Shown here piece after piece: positions 1 through 12,201 of a stretch of 13,631 bases of DNA. The notes under the pieces are model-generated. The model worked only from the letters and a program-made list of their open reading frames with translations. It was not told the origin of the DNA and searched no databases. A program made the position numbers and the translations under genes. How positions within the stretch are numbered: the stretch's first letter is position 1; every line of letters starts with the position of its first letter. Origin of the DNA: JANXQG01 sp037147235 (GTDB lineage Bacteria > Planctomycetota > Planctomycetia > Pirellulales > Thermoguttaceae); the NCBI GenBank assembly GCA_037147235.1, contig JBAWVO010000175.1, positions 1 through 13,631 of the forward strand, written 5' to 3'.

Positions 1-58
1 AATCCATCAAAACGACCAATAGGAATTTGTTCAAGTTATTTTTGCGCGGTCGCTATGC

Positions 59-2449
59 GTGCTCTGCCCACCGCACCTGGCCGAGCAATGGCAGGCAGAA
101 CTTCGCGACAAGTTCCATATCAACGCCGAATTGGTACTCGCTAGCACGGTCAACCGCTTGGAACGCAACTGCTCGCTTGGCCGGTCACTGTTCGAGGTGT
201 ATCCCTACGTCGTTGTCTCTATTGACTTCATCAAATCCGACCGTCGGCAGCAGGAATTCCTCCGTGCTTGCCCCGACCTGGTGATTGTCGATGAAGCCCA
301 TTCCTGTGCTTTCGGAGGCGTTGGACGTGGCGGACGGCATCAACGGCACCAGCTCCTCACCGGCCTGGCGGCCAAGGCCGATCGGCACCTGATTATGGTC
401 ACTGCCACCCCGCACAGCGGCAACGAAGAGGCTTTTCGCTCCCTGCTGAAGCTCCTACGCCCCGAGTTCTCCAACCTGCCCGACGACATGACGGGCAAGG
501 AAAACGAGCAAAACCGCCGCAGGCTGGCCCAGTATTTCGTTCAGCGGCGTCGTGCCGACATCCGGCACTACCTCCAGGCTGATACGCCTTTCCCAGAGCG
601 TGAAGAGAGGGAATCGTCGTACAAGCTGACGCCCGAATACAAGAAGCTCTTTGAGAAGGTCCTGCAATATGCCCGGGAAACAGTCTTTGAACCGGGAGAG
701 AAGCGTCACCACCAACGGGTCCGATGGTGGTCCGCCCTGGCCTTGCTCCGCAGTCTGGCATCCAGCCCCGCTGCGGCTGCATCCACGCTTCGCAACCGGG
801 CGGCCGTGGCCGACACGGAAACGCCCGAGGATGCCGACGAAATAGGTCGTCGCACCATTCTGGACCTCGAAGAAGACGAAGGTGCCGAGCGGATGGACAC
901 TGCCCCAGGCAGCGACATTGGCGAGTTGGCCGACGACGAAACTCGCCACCACCGGCGGCTATTGGAAATGGCCCGTCAGGCTGACGATTTGCAGGGCAAG
1001 CTCGATGCCAAGCTCCAAGACGCCATCCCTTTACTCAAGGGGCTCCTTGACGAAGGCTACCATCCCATCGTGTTTTGCCGCTTTATTCCCACGGCCGAGT
1101 ATGTCGCCGCTCAACTCCGCGAACGGTTGCCCAAGGCTGTGGAAGTCGCCGCCGTTACGGGCACGTTGCCGCCAGCCGAACGTGAAGAACGTGTTCAACA
1201 ACTTGCCAAGGCAGCAAAACGAGTTTTGGTCTGTACCGATTGCCTCAGCGAAGGTATCAACCTCCAGAATGACTTTGATGCGGTCTTGCATTACGACCTT
1301 TCCTGGAATCCGACCCGACACGAACAACGAGAAGGCCGCGTGGATCGCTACGGCCAGCCCCGGTCCAAGGTACGCGTGCTCACCTACTACGGCACCGATA
1401 ACCAGATCGACGGCATCGTGCTCGATGTGCTTCTGCGAAAGCACAAGACAATCCGCAGTTCACTGGGTATATCGGTTCCGGTCCCTGTCAACACCGAGCA
1501 AGTCATCCAAGCCGTTTTTGAGGGATTGCTGTTGCGGGATAGTTCTGGTTCGTTTGAACAGCAGAAAATGTTGTTTGACGACTACTTCAAGCCACAGAAA
1601 CAGAAGATCCACGACGACTGGGATGCCGTTTCCGAACGCGAGAAACGCTCCCGCACCATGTTCGCCCAGGAGACCATCAAGACCGACGAGGTTGCCCGGG
1701 AATTGCAGGCTGTTCAGGCGGCCATTGGCTCCAGTACCGATGTTGCCGAATTCACGAAAACGGCATTCAAAGCCCACGGGGCCATTCTCAGCGAGCGGAA
1801 CGGCACTGTGGAATTTGGCCTTAGCGAACTGCCACGGGCACTGAAAGACCGTATAGACGCCTCGGCCTCGCTCAAGGCCCGATTTGAACTCCCTGCGGGC
1901 GAAGGCATCACCTACCTCAGCCGCACGCACGCGATTGTGGAGTCGCTCGCATCCTTTGTCATGGATACCGCCCTCGACCCGCAGTCCGATGGAATCGCCC
2001 GGCGTTGCGGGGTAATCCGGACGAACGAGGTTCAAGTGCGGACAACATTGCTCTTGGTCCGCTTCCGTTACCACATCAACACCATCCGGGGCGACAGCCC
2101 GCCGCAGCCGCTCCTGGCGGAAGACTGCAAACTGGTCGGCTTCACCGGTTCCCCAGAAAACGCCCAATGGATTGACGACGAGACGGCCGAGAAGTTGCTC
2201 GGTGCCACGCCAGGTGCCAACATCAGCCCCGACCAGTCCCGAGATTTTGTTTCCCGCGTTGTGGCCGGCTACGAGCACCTGGAATCGCACTTGAGCCAAG
2301 TGGCCGTTGTCCACGGCCAAGAACTGCTCGATGCCCACCGCCGTGTGCGGCAAGCAACGGGAACCAAGGCCCGTGACGTGAGACACGAAGTCGAGCCCAA
2401 ACTACCCCCTGACTTGCTAGGGATTTACGTTTATTTGCCTGCAAAATAG
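59..2449 (+). CDS. SNF2/DEAH-type helicase, 5' incomplete (DrmD-like)
   Basis: Superfamily 2 helicase/translocase expected to use ATP to move along DNA and to work with the methylase downstream. Counting from the GTG at 59, it shows motif Ia (CPPHLAEQW, residues 3-11), the DEAH box (VIVDEAH, 75-81), motif III (TATPHSG, 115-121), and in the C-terminal lobe IVFCRF (337-342), motif V (TDCLSEGINLQ, 393-403) and motif VI (QREGRVDRYGQ, 423-433). A variable, charged insert lies at about 240-300, and residues 460-796 form a family-specific C-terminal region. The Walker A motif (GxGKT) and about 150 upstream residues expected of this family are absent. The frame has a stop at 20-22 and no other start before 59, so the gene is truncated, frameshifted or continues upstream in another frame. 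Motif layout and the methylase neighbour resemble DrmD of class 1 DISARM. Helicase assignment is very sure; the DISARM assignment is moderate. Confidence 0.9.
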   Translation: MLCPPHLAEQWQAELRDKFHINAELVLASTVNRLERNCSLGRSLFEVYPYVVVSIDFIKSDRRQQEFLRACPDLVIVDEAHSCAFGGVGRGGRHQRHQLLTGLAAKADRHLIMVTATPHSGNEEAFRSLLKLLRPEFSNLPDDMTGKENEQNRRRLAQYFVQRRRADIRHYLQADTPFPEREERESSYKLTPEYKKLFEKVLQYARETVFEPGEKRHHQRVRWWSALALLRSLASSPAAAASTLRNRAAVADTETPEDADEIGRRTILDLEEDEGAERMDTAPGSDIGELADDETRHHRRLLEMARQADDLQGKLDAKLQDAIPLLKGLLDEGYHPIVFCRFIPTAEYVAAQLRERLPKAVEVAAVTGTLPPAEREERVQQLAKAAKRVLVCTDCLSEGINLQNDFDAVLHYDLSWNPTRHEQREGRVDRYGQPRSKVRVLTYYGTDNQIDGIVLDVLLRKHKTIRSSLGISVPVPVNTEQVIQAVFEGLLLRDSSGSFEQQKMLFDDYFKPQKQKIHDDWDAVSEREKRSRTMFAQETIKTDEVARELQAVQAAIGSSTDVAEFTKTAFKAHGAILSERNGTVEFGLSELPRALKDRIDASASLKARFELPAGEGITYLSRTHAIVESLASFVMDTALDPQSDGIARRCGVIRTNEVQVRTTLLLVRFRYHINTIRGDSPPQPLLAEDCKLVGFTGSPENAQWIDDETAEKLLGATPGANISPDQSRDFVSRVVAGYEHLESHLSQVAVVHGQELLDAHRRVRQATGTKARDVRHEVEPKLPPDLLGIYVYLPAK

Positions 2450-2456
2450 TTGCCTA

Positions 2457-2491
2457 TTTCCTTTGCGTCTTTGTGCCTTGGCGTGAAATCC
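2457..2491. repeat. Dispersed intergenic repeat of the 'HAKAQRRK' type
   Basis: The 61-base gap between helicase and methylase is mostly a sequence of the form CTTTGCGTCTTTGTGCCTTG followed by GCGTGAAATC. Read on the minus strand it gives the peptide FHAKAQRRKG, a hallmark of a short repeat that I know as scattered between genes in many bacterial genomes and often mis-called as protein. Only one copy is seen here, so the repeat nature rests on recognition rather than on copies in the window. It leaves little room for a ribosome binding site: only a weak GCGAG precedes the methylase ATG. Confidence 0.6.
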
Positions 2492-2510
2492 TTTCGCGAG
2501 AATAAGTACC

Positions 2511-6515
<4,005 letters not shown>

Positions 6516-6517
6516 GC

Positions 6518-6901
6518 ATGGAACGATTGGACCCGAAAGCAACTGACCGAGTTAGTGGCCCCGCCTGGGAGCCGATTCGACCGCAGTTCAACGAAATCAA
6601 CGACGCACTTCTTCAGGTATCCAAGGATACCAAGGGCGACCTAACAACGATATACATCAAGTATAGTGGGCCCAGCACGCAAGGGCGGCCATACGCAGTA
6701 GTCTGGGTGAAGAAGTCAACGGAACTGGTGGTCGGCTTTTCGCTTCCTGAGACGGTAGTTTCCCCGCTTCTGGTCTCCGCACCGCCCAAACATAAATATG
6801 CGGGGCTGACCAAATATCTTATCATTCACCCGGGAGACACCCTGCCGTCAGAACTTGCGACCTGGGTGCAAGAGGCGTACGACACCGCGAAACAGCAATA
6901 A
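6518..6901 (+). CDS. Small protein of unknown function (possible DUF5655/DUF1801-like fold)
   Basis: 127 residues, no signal peptide or membrane segment. I do not recognise it firmly. The pattern of strands (TTIYIKYSG, PYAVVWVKK, LVVGFSL, TKYLIIHPGD) followed by a terminal helix (ELATWVQEAYDTAKQQ) resembles the layout of small DUF5655 or DUF1801 domains, which occur near restriction-type genes, but this is by eye only. The start is fixed by a good ribosome binding site and a 2-base gap after the methylase, so it is almost certainly in the same operon. It may be an accessory subunit of the methylase-helicase system. Confidence 0.8.
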   Translation: MERLDPKATDRVSGPAWEPIRPQFNEINDALLQVSKDTKGDLTTIYIKYSGPSTQGRPYAVVWVKKSTELVVGFSLPETVVSPLLVSAPPKHKYAGLTKYLIIHPGDTLPSELATWVQEAYDTAKQQ

Positions 6902-6935
6902 GGCAGCGATAATGGTCGAGTCAGCCATTGCCTTA
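6899..6935 (+). repeat. Imperfect hairpin in the gap after the 127-residue gene
   Basis: TAAGGCA pairs with TGCCTTA and the inner ATGG pairs with CCAT, giving an 11-bp stem broken by a 6-base bulge (GCGATA), with a 9-base loop. It overlaps the stop codon of the preceding gene. No run of T follows, so it is not a typical intrinsic terminator. It could stabilise the upstream message or act as a weak attenuator. Confidence 0.4.
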
Positions 6936-6952
6936 ATCCAGCCGACACACGT

Positions 6953-6957
6953 GGAGG
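6953..6957 (+). promoter_or_regulatory. Strong ribosome binding site for the 318-residue gene
   Basis: GGAGG, 9 bases before the ATG at 6967, is the best ribosome binding site on the plus strand of this window and fixes that start. Confidence 0.75.
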
Positions 6958-6966
6958 AAACGAACA

Positions 6967-7923
6967 ATGCCTCTTGGACCGAACAAATGGAACGCCGATC
7001 AACCATTTTATGATGGACTAACACTTGCTGTGAACGGTGACCCGATCGAGAAGCAGGCCGTCACGCAGTTTGACTTGGGCAAACGGTTTCCGCACTACGA
7101 ATCCTTCTGGAAACGCCACGTCTGCCCGGCAACGGACCGTCCGTGGGGTATAAATCTTCGGTCCGGTGTATCAGACATTATCAGCGTGATTGCACAGCGG
7201 AGTTACAGCGTTCTCGTCTACACCCTCGAAGCAGTAGATCACCTTCGAGAGGTCTCGGAGGGTCGGCTCGGTCCGAGGAACCGCAACTGCTATATAACGC
7301 TGATGTACGCAGGGAATGCCCTACAGGTGTTCATGGAACTAAAGCGGGCGTTGTGTGGCACTCTCGTCGGCATGGACGACCTGGCTACAAGGCTGAGCAT
7401 GCCGATCGACCCCTTTCTCGACTGGAAGACAACGTGGGAACCGGACCGTAAGTCCGCGTCGAACTACCGGAATTACGTGACGCACCAGGGCTACATCTAC
7501 TCCGTTCTCCGGCAGAGCAGCGGGGAAAGGATGGTCCTCAGCCGGGATGCCTTCAAGACAAAGACTCCCTATACCTGGCTACAGGCCGAGGCGGAATATA
7601 ATCGCGACCCGAGCAAGTGGATTGACCTGTTCGATGCTTGCCGCGGCATCGTCGATGACACGATCACCTTTCTCGATCGAGCGTACGAGAAGATCATTTG
7701 CGTGATGGACCCGTTACTCGAAACTGCCGACTACCAGCGACTTTGGGGATGGGTAGACCATCAGCCGTCCGTCCTGCCTGCCCCCGCACTACCCGCGTCG
7801 ATGGCCGTTCCAACAACGATGGCGTTCAAGGGGATCAGCATGACCATTGGTTCCGCCGTCACTGTCGATCAGAAGTACCTGGATGCCTCATCGCCCCCCG
7901 GAAGTGGCGAGAGACGCGTGTAG
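6967..7923 (+). CDS. Unknown protein with a HEPN-type RNxxxH motif
   Basis: 318 soluble residues. I do not recognise the full-length family. The first half is rich in predicted helices (IISVIAQRSYSVLVYTLEAV at about 71-90 and CYITLMYAGNALQVFMELKR at about 108-127). Then NYRNYVTHQG (167-174 region) contains R168-N169-xxx-H173, an exact match to the catalytic Rx4-6H signature of HEPN RNases, where a polar residue commonly follows the arginine. A helix-rich stretch follows to about 260, then a proline- and alanine-rich tail. HEPN domains are helical, so context and motif agree, and HEPN RNases are frequent in anti-phage loci. A single short motif is not proof. The gene lies 65 bases after the 127-residue gene and 37 before the DUF4365 gene, suggesting an operon. 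Confidence 0.85.
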   Translation: MPLGPNKWNADQPFYDGLTLAVNGDPIEKQAVTQFDLGKRFPHYESFWKRHVCPATDRPWGINLRSGVSDIISVIAQRSYSVLVYTLEAVDHLREVSEGRLGPRNRNCYITLMYAGNALQVFMELKRALCGTLVGMDDLATRLSMPIDPFLDWKTTWEPDRKSASNYRNYVTHQGYIYSVLRQSSGERMVLSRDAFKTKTPYTWLQAEAEYNRDPSKWIDLFDACRGIVDDTITFLDRAYEKIICVMDPLLETADYQRLWGWVDHQPSVLPAPALPASMAVPTTMAFKGISMTIGSAVTVDQKYLDASSPPGSGERRV

Positions 7924-7960
7924 CCGAGTAAATGTCCATAAGATTCCCAGCACGTGTGAT

Positions 7961-9790
7961 ATGACACCAAAAGAAATTAACCGTTCTGCCGGCCGTATTT
8001 TCGCAAGTCTGATCCCAGCATCCTGGGCAATCCGTAGCCAGGAGGACCAGGAGGATTACGGCATCGACTATGAGATGGAATTGACGGACGAGCACGACCG
8101 AGCAACCGGTTTCATCTTCAAAGTTCAGCAAAAGGGTGAACTGAGCCTGGACTTCGACTCCAACGGTAAGACAGTGAAGTACCACGGACTGAAGGTGCAG
8201 AGGCTTCGTTACTACTTGAATGACCTGAAGGTGCCGGTAGTCTTTGCGGTTGTCGGCGTTCAGGCCAAGCAAGCGTACTGGACGCTGCTCCAGGGCTATT
8301 CTGACGTAGAGAAAGTCCTTCGTGATGCGGAAGCAGCAGGCCACCAGCAGACCGTCACGCTCCGCCTCCCAGTAACCAACCTTCTGCCCGCCACCGCCGA
8401 CCGCCTTCTCGAAGAAGTAAAGCGTTGTATGGATTGGCTGTTCATCCGCAGCGTTGAGCGGATGCTGCCCCTGAATCTGCTTGATGTCGCCAAGCGACAT
8501 CCCGACCCCGAGCAACTACTCAACGCATTTCGACTCCACGCAGACGTACTTCGATGCGACCAAATCGACCGACTTATTGAGGCCGCTGACTTTTCCGAAG
8601 CACTTAAAGTCGCTAAAACCGTTTTCGCCAGCCAGTCAGAGACGACAAGAATGCGTTTCGCCGCCGGCATGTACGTAATGAGGATCGACAGCGAACTGGC
8701 ATTCAGCACCGAGTCTGGCGACAGACACGCACGAGTGCTTAAGATTCGCACGAATGTTGCGATTGAACTCCTGCGGTTGACGCGAACGCCTGGAACGGAA
8801 CGGCAACTTCGCGTCTACGCCCGGTTCCTGCTTCGTTCCGCTCGACTTCGGCGAGCGGCTGAGCAGGTTTTCGCCCTGACAGCCAGTTATCTCGGCCAGC
8901 AAGGCATCGACGGGCCGATGGCCAAGTTGACATCGGAACTCACCTTGATTCACCGGGAGGCGGTTGCCGCTGAATTTGCCAGGGAGTTTGCACGCACGGT
9001 CAGTCGCTTTGACGCACTCATCGAGCAGAAGGCGTATCACCTCGTGCCGCAGGCGTGGATCACGCTGGCCCAAGACGTGCTGCCGTTTCTCGCCCGGCTT
9101 CACATGGAGAATAGCGACAAGCAATTGCTCTTAAGAATACTCGGGGCACTCGGGGGATTCGCTCAGTACGTGTGTGTGCAATTGAAGGCTTGGGATGATC
9201 TCACGACTTGTGCCCACCTGCATTTATTCGTGGCCAACCCCAATGACGCCGCGGACGTTCACCGCCGTGTGGAGGAATCGAGCAAAATTCTCGATGCGAT
9301 CCCGGACGAAACCGCACGGTCCAGGGCAAAGCAGGAATTGCAGTCACTCCAGGAGCAGACTTTTCAGAACACGGGCGTGGTTTCTCTTGAGGACCAGCCG
9401 CGTCTCGTGGAAGAGATAGTGCGGCAAATGGGAATCGACCTGGACAATCCCAACGACCCGACTGGCCAAATCGTTCGTGTCGGCATCGACGACATGAACC
9501 CCGAGCGGGTGCTCAGGCACTGCCAGCACCGTTTCGTCCAACTTGGAGCAAGTGGTATCCCCGCGATAATGGTCCAGTTGCCTACGGCGGGAAGCAAGAC
9601 CCTGCATTGCACCAAACATGGCAATGCAGTCGGCGGCCTTAGCTTCGACGGCATACTCCAGGTCTTTGAATCTCAATTGTGCAGCAAGTGCAACGACCGC
9701 ACGCCACATCCTGCGGATTGGCGATGGTCGCCCGAATGGCAAGCGGAACAGGAGAAGCAACACGGCCCGAACTGCCAGCCGTTGTGCTGA
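7961..9790 (+). CDS. DUF4365-like nuclease-domain protein with C-terminal zinc-binding tail
   Basis: 609 residues from the ATG at 7961. The frame is open from 7847, but the added residues overlap the preceding gene and look non-coding, so I chose the internal ATG, which begins the domain (MTPKEINRSAGRIF). Residues 1-150 fit DUF4365: SQEDQEDYGIDYEMEL gives the conserved D36, and FKVQQKG gives Q56-x-K58, a (D/E/Q)xK-type restriction-endonuclease active site. Residues 150-530 are helical, with repeated arginine- and leucine-rich helices that could be a TPR-like sensor or scaffold. The C terminus has C550-x2-H553 and C574-x2-C577, a probable zinc site, followed by HPADWRWSPEWQ. The ATG lacks a clear ribosome binding site. 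A role as a DNA-cutting defence effector is inferred from the domain, not shown. Confidence 0.85.
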   Translation: MTPKEINRSAGRIFASLIPASWAIRSQEDQEDYGIDYEMELTDEHDRATGFIFKVQQKGELSLDFDSNGKTVKYHGLKVQRLRYYLNDLKVPVVFAVVGVQAKQAYWTLLQGYSDVEKVLRDAEAAGHQQTVTLRLPVTNLLPATADRLLEEVKRCMDWLFIRSVERMLPLNLLDVAKRHPDPEQLLNAFRLHADVLRCDQIDRLIEAADFSEALKVAKTVFASQSETTRMRFAAGMYVMRIDSELAFSTESGDRHARVLKIRTNVAIELLRLTRTPGTERQLRVYARFLLRSARLRRAAEQVFALTASYLGQQGIDGPMAKLTSELTLIHREAVAAEFAREFARTVSRFDALIEQKAYHLVPQAWITLAQDVLPFLARLHMENSDKQLLLRILGALGGFAQYVCVQLKAWDDLTTCAHLHLFVANPNDAADVHRRVEESSKILDAIPDETARSRAKQELQSLQEQTFQNTGVVSLEDQPRLVEEIVRQMGIDLDNPNDPTGQIVRVGIDDMNPERVLRHCQHRFVQLGASGIPAIMVQLPTAGSKTLHCTKHGNAVGGLSFDGILQVFESQLCSKCNDRTPHPADWRWSPEWQAEQEKQHGPNCQPLC

Positions 9791-9862
9791 GATTGGCTCA
9801 GTGCATAGACCACCTGTTATTGAGGACGATACGGCCGAACAGCCACCGGGAGATGTGCCCAA

Positions 9863-10807
9863 ATGGACACCAAAACAGAACGTCTTCTTGATCGCATCAT
9901 TACCAACCGTCGGGAGTCGTGGTGCCATGTTCCAGAATCCGGGTGGTTAGTTGTCGAAGAGAGCGTCCGCCATCCCGCGGGTAGGCGAATCGTCCGGTCA
10001 GCCGCTACGCGGCAGGCGGAGGAATGGCCGGAATCGAAGTGGTCCGATGCCGTGGCTACCTATAACTGGAAATCGCAGTGCCGATGGAGACCGGCGTTGG
10101 AGGCGGAGTTCCTATGCGTCTTCAAGAGATGGCGAGAGATAAGAGACGCCGAGACTCGGGAGGAGCGGGAGAAGCTCGAAGCCTACCTCGAAGCCTACAA
10201 GGAATCACTCGCTACGCTGATGGCAGCGATTCCCTGGTATTCAGTAGCGGACCGACATCGAGTCCACCTCCAAGTTCACGGTATGATATATCGCGGTGTT
10301 CGCAGCCCAGACGAGAACGAGCGAGTGCGGCGACACCGACAGGCAAGGTGTTGGAACTGTCAACGGTTCCTAGACAATTACCAGGAATTCGAGTGCTTAT
10401 CCTGTGGCTGGATTCTCTGTGGCTGCGGTGCCTGCGGCTGCGGGCAATTGCAGCACGTTCACCTGTGCCTAGCGTGCGGTTCAGGTTTCCGCGAACCTGA
10501 CGGTCATGGCAACTACCCATTCTGCTCAGCTACCTGTCGGGTTGAGACGCTTAGAGAATATTCGCAGTATCTAAATACGCCGGAGTGGGGGTGTAGACGA
10601 ATGCTGCGGCTTTCCTTGGATAAGCAGACGTGCCAGGACTGCGGCGAACCCGCGTCACACGTTCATCATCTCACCTATGAGCGACTCGGCCATGAGAAAC
10701 TCGAAGACCTCATCTCGCTTTGCAAGCGTTGCCATTCAATTCGTCACGGAGCCCAGATCCTGCCTACTGAGGCAGCGAGAATACTAGCGGCACTGGTCGG
10801 CGAGTGA
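9863..10807 (+). CDS. HNH endonuclease with cysteine-rich zinc-binding region
   Basis: 314 residues. Residues 1-155 are charged and helical with no recognised domain. A cysteine-rich middle has CWNC (163-166), CLSC (178-181), CGC and CGC (186-193), CLAC (202-205) and CSATC (221-225), enough for two or three zinc sites. The C terminus is an HNH nuclease: CQDC (257-260), HVHHLTYERL (266-275) with the catalytic HH pair, and EDLISLCKRCH (281-291). The central Asn position of HNH is Asp here, as in a common subgroup with 'LEDL..LC..CH'. The start ATG has GGGAG 10 bases upstream. It lies 72 bases after the DUF4365 gene and is the last plus-strand gene of the block. HNH family proteins cut or nick DNA with a metal ion; the role as an effector of this locus is inferred. 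Confidence 0.9.
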   Translation: MDTKTERLLDRIITNRRESWCHVPESGWLVVEESVRHPAGRRIVRSAATRQAEEWPESKWSDAVATYNWKSQCRWRPALEAEFLCVFKRWREIRDAETREEREKLEAYLEAYKESLATLMAAIPWYSVADRHRVHLQVHGMIYRGVRSPDENERVRRHRQARCWNCQRFLDNYQEFECLSCGWILCGCGACGCGQLQHVHLCLACGSGFREPDGHGNYPFCSATCRVETLREYSQYLNTPEWGCRRMLRLSLDKQTCQDCGEPASHVHHLTYERLGHEKLEDLISLCKRCHSIRHGAQILPTEAARILAALVGE

Positions 10808-10858
10808 CACAAGAAATGGCGGGATAACCGCTCAATCGACCATCAGAGACGAGAGCAC

Positions 10859-12190
10859 CTATTCGCCCGCTTGTTCCCGTGAGGCTGCCCGAAGCTTCTG
10901 GTCGTTTTTGAGCCTAAATATCAGCTTATCGAGCAACCCGAAGTCGATTTGGCCAAAGATTGCCTGTGCCTCGGCCGCGACTATTGCAGCGGCGGCTGGA
11001 GAGAACGCGCATTTTTTGGCAACAGATTCTACCAGTTCGTCAACTTCGCCCACCCGCTCGGCTTTCAGGAGACTTGACAGTGCGGTACGAAGCCGGTTAC
11101 TGGCAGGCATCAAGACTCCGGTGGTCGCCGTAAGGAAGTTCGCAATCATATTCACGGCTTCCTTTCCAATTGCGACCGACTGCACTTTGAGCAGGCTTGC
11201 AACCTGATCTCCAATCGCTTTACTGAAGTTGCCATCTGCGGTCAAAGATTCCATTAGCGTCTTTTGTTCGTCAGTGGACAGAGAATTGCCCAAACATGCC
11301 ACCATGTGCTTGGCAACCTCCCGGACGAAATCGCCGTGCCCAGCCAGCTTGGCACTGACCGCTGCACAAGGGTCATTTGCAACAACCCCACGTCCAACCC
11401 TTTGGATGGCCTCTAGCACGACATCATGCAGGTCTGGCGGTGCATGCTCGGCCAGGGTGGAACGAAACAGTTCTACCGGGATGTTGCTTAAATCCACGTT
11501 CTTTTCCCGGGCTGCCTTTAACCATCTTGCAGGCACCCAGTTCTGATCACTCGGACGAGAAATTCGCCGCAACAATGATTGTGCTTGCTTGGCCGATGCA
11601 GACTCGTCCTTCTCTTGCTCCTCCCAATCTGGAGTAGCAATCCGCGAATAAAGGTTGCCTGTCAGCCAGCCTAATTTTGCAGCATATTCCGGCTCAAGTT
11701 GCCCGCACCGGCACTCTTGAAGCATTCTGTAATGATCGCGGCGAAGAGCGATGCTAACCCGCAGCAACGCCACGGAGGCAGTGGGGATGCCTACGTCTGC
11801 ATCCGGATGGAGGTAGAAAAGTCCCTGGGCCTGTTCATTTTGATTGACAACTCTCTTCAGCAATTGCTCAGCATATAGTCGTCTCTCGGAGTCGAATATT
11901 CCGGGGATTCCCGCCCCACAGCAAGGCTCCAGTAGAGTCGGTAATAATGGTTCAAGTTCCCGAATCACACAGAGATTGATGTAATCTGCCTTGCAGACGT
12001 TTTCGTTCCGAGTCACCAAATCGCAAGACTGGGTCACCACCAAAAAAGCCGTATATCGTTCATCGCAGAAATGCGATAAGACTTCCGAGAGCACCTCCAA
12101 AAGAGAAGGTGATCGCCTGACGATATCTCCTTGTTGAAGATCATCAGTCGCAACGAAAGAGCGATAGGTCCAGTGCGACGGTTGCCCCAT
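10859..12190 (-). CDS. Unknown 443-residue protein with VVTQSCDL motif
   Basis: Not recognised by name. The N-terminal half has the run DLQQGDIVR (17-25) and FLVVTQSCDLVTR (49-61), then LFYLHPDADVGIPTASVALL (about 124-143) and HYRMLQECRCGQLEPEYAAKLGWLTGNLYSR (153-183), which look like one conserved domain with several Cys and Asp residues in possibly functional positions. The second half is helical and alanine- and leucine-rich with low-complexity stretches. No signal peptide or membrane segment is evident. The start is supported by TGAGGT 5 bases upstream, overlapping the stop of the 71-residue gene, so translation is probably coupled. It converges with the HNH gene across a 51-base gap without a clear terminator. 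Confidence 0.85.
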   Translation of the reverse strand: MGQPSHWTYRSFVATDDLQQGDIVRRSPSLLEVLSEVLSHFCDERYTAFLVVTQSCDLVTRNENVCKADYINLCVIRELEPLLPTLLEPCCGAGIPGIFDSERRLYAEQLLKRVVNQNEQAQGLFYLHPDADVGIPTASVALLRVSIALRRDHYRMLQECRCGQLEPEYAAKLGWLTGNLYSRIATPDWEEQEKDESASAKQAQSLLRRISRPSDQNWVPARWLKAAREKNVDLSNIPVELFRSTLAEHAPPDLHDVVLEAIQRVGRGVVANDPCAAVSAKLAGHGDFVREVAKHMVACLGNSLSTDEQKTLMESLTADGNFSKAIGDQVASLLKVQSVAIGKEAVNMIANFLTATTGVLMPASNRLRTALSSLLKAERVGEVDELVESVAKKCAFSPAAAAIVAAEAQAIFGQIDFGLLDKLIFRLKNDQKLRAASREQAGE

Positions 12191-12195
12191 GCATT

Positions 12196-12201
12196 ACCTC
12201 A
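12196..12201 (-). promoter_or_regulatory. Ribosome binding site for the 443-residue gene
   Basis: On the minus strand TGAGGT lies 5 bases before the ATG at 12190. Its TGA is the stop codon of the upstream 71-residue frame, an arrangement typical of coupled translation. Confidence 0.6.

Noticed and set aside
882..1844. 320-codon plus-strand open frame inside the helicase gene
   Set aside because: It lies in another frame of a gene with clear helicase motifs. The product is Ser/Pro/Arg-rich with no recognisable motif, as expected of a shadow frame in GC-rich DNA.
1460..2386. 308-codon minus-strand open frame opposite the helicase
   Set aside because: Antisense to a well-supported gene, no ribosome binding site logic and no domain-like features.
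7847..7960. Upstream extension of the DUF4365 protein start
   Set aside because: The extra 38 residues overlap the preceding gene in another frame and look like read-through of its 3' end; the conserved domain begins at the ATG at 7961.
10818..10832. Hairpin GCGG-GATAA-CCGC between the converging genes, as a terminator
   Set aside because: Stem of only four to five pairs and no T-run on either side.
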